Positions 63,493-64,000 of a stretch of 64,000 nt of DNA are shown here, piece by piece; the first letter of the stretch is position 1, and each line of letters starts with the position of its first letter. The DNA is from DASXIF01 sp036498145. Its GTDB lineage: Bacteria > Actinomycetota > Actinomycetes > Mycobacteriales > Jatrophihabitantaceae. A model generated the notes under the pieces. The model saw nothing but the letters and a program-made list of their open reading frames with translations, was not told where the DNA came from and ran no database searches. The position numbers were made by a program, and so were the translations under genes. The DNA is taken from positions 1,488,001-1,552,000 of the forward strand of contig CAVPSV010000004.1 of NCBI GenBank assembly GCA_963708625.1, read 5' to 3'.

Positions 63493-64000
63493 CCGCGGCC
63501 GTCATCGCGCCGGTTGCGCCGGCTGCCCCGCTCCGCCCGGCCCCATATCGCAGCGCAGGGTTCGCGGACGTGCTGCGATCGGAGTGGACCAAGGTCCGTT
63601 CCGTTCCGTCCACCTTGTGGACGTTGCTCGTTGCCATCGTGCTCGGCATCGGCCTGAGCGCACTGTTCAGCGGACTCGCCGCGCACGCATACAAGACCGG
63701 CTCGCACAGCGCGCGTACGGGCTGGGACCCGACGGGGGTGAGCACCTCCGGCCTGGCCATCGCGCAACTGGCCATCGGCGTGCTCGGCGCGCTTGCGATC
63801 TCGTCGGAGTACTCGACCCACGCGATCCGAACCAGCCTCACCGCAGTGCCTCGACGCGGGCGATTCCTGTCCGCCAAGGCAACCGTGATCGCCGCATTGG
63901 CATTCGTCGTCGGCGAGGTGATGTCGTTCATCGCGTTCTTCATCGGCCAGGCGCTGATCTCCGGTAGCGCGCCGACGGCAGGGCTAGGGGACCCGAACGC
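63489..64000 (+). CDS. ABC transporter permease (3' truncated by window edge)
   Basis: 170 residues visible. ATG 63489 overlaps the ATPase stop. N-terminal cytoplasmic residues contain DVLRSEWTKVRSVPSTLWTL, the usual ABC-2 permease start, then a hydrophobic helix TLWTLLVAIVLGIGLSALFS and others. Substrate unknown; forms an ABC-2 exporter with the preceding ATPase. Confidence 0.88.
   Translation, partial: MTAAVIAPVAPAAPLRPAPYRSAGFADVLRSEWTKVRSVPSTLWTLLVAIVLGIGLSALFSGLAAHAYKTGSHSARTGWDPTGVSTSGLAIAQLAIGVLGALAISSEYSTHAIRTSLTAVPRRGRFLSAKATVIAALAFVVGEVMSFIAFFIGQALISGSAPTAGLGDPN

Overview
The window is a high-GC bacterial chromosome segment. Gene content and order point to an actinobacterium (Actinomycetota): dnaK-grpE-dnaJ-hspR with clpB alongside, a HAIR-like HspR box, Pro-rich DUF4190 proteins, RNase J, and the group DedA / class II fba / DUF3151 / purA / purD / purB, which resembles mycobacterial gene order. 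I cannot name a genus. No rRNA, phage, transposase, integrase or CRISPR array was seen; two tRNA genes (Ser-GCU, Arg-ACG) lie near 41.3-41.6 kb.

Layout. 0-3.5 kb: OpuC/ProVWX-type osmoprotectant ABC transporter (ATPase truncated by the window edge). 3.6-7.4 kb: HutF deiminase, an SRPBCC protein, and an acyl-CoA ligase with a SHOCT-like tail. 7.8-14.8 kb: heat-shock cluster dnaK-grpE-dnaJ-hspR-clpB. 14.8-24.8 kb: small membrane proteins, SDR, TrmH-type methylase, methionine aminopeptidase, TIGR00725 protein and RNase J, interrupted by two orphan AT-richer genes (15254-16315 and 21354-22733) that I recognise from no known family. 24.9-36.7 kb: housekeeping block with DedA, fba, DUF3151, purA, a PQQ-propeller lipoprotein, purD, purB, a siderophore-interacting protein, Ohr and L-serine ammonia-lyase. 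36.7-41.2 kb: DHA2-type exporter with a divergent TetR, then an MprF/LysX-like membrane protein. 41.3-49.2 kb: tRNAs, a beta-lactamase-fold protein, a coiled-coil orphan, a large LuxR-type ATPase regulator, a FUSC-like membrane protein and class I aldolase. 49.2-64 kb: accessory region with regulators, G6PD, a toxin-antitoxin pair, methyltransferases, an M1-type peptidase, several gene remnants and a TetR/ABC exporter cut by the window end.

How the parts work together. The heat-shock block is one chaperone unit under its own repressor. purA, purD and purB supply purines next to fba glycolysis. The MFS/TetR, tautomerase/HxlR and ABC/TetR pairs are divergent regulator-target modules, each with a candidate palindromic operator between.

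Two points need emphasis. First, at least eleven apparently conserved genes, including essential-looking map, rnj and fba, are broken by single-base frameshifts. Nearly all are one extra base, and six fall within 800 bp at 25.3-26.1 kb. This is most simply sequence error, so these genes are annotated as full-length with a caveat. Second, the best candidate for something undescribed is the pair of orphan proteins at 15.25 and 21.35 kb. By eye they share a repeated helical module of about 50 residues. One of them sits beside a TIGR00725 gene bracketed by two near-identical 54-57 bp palindromic elements.
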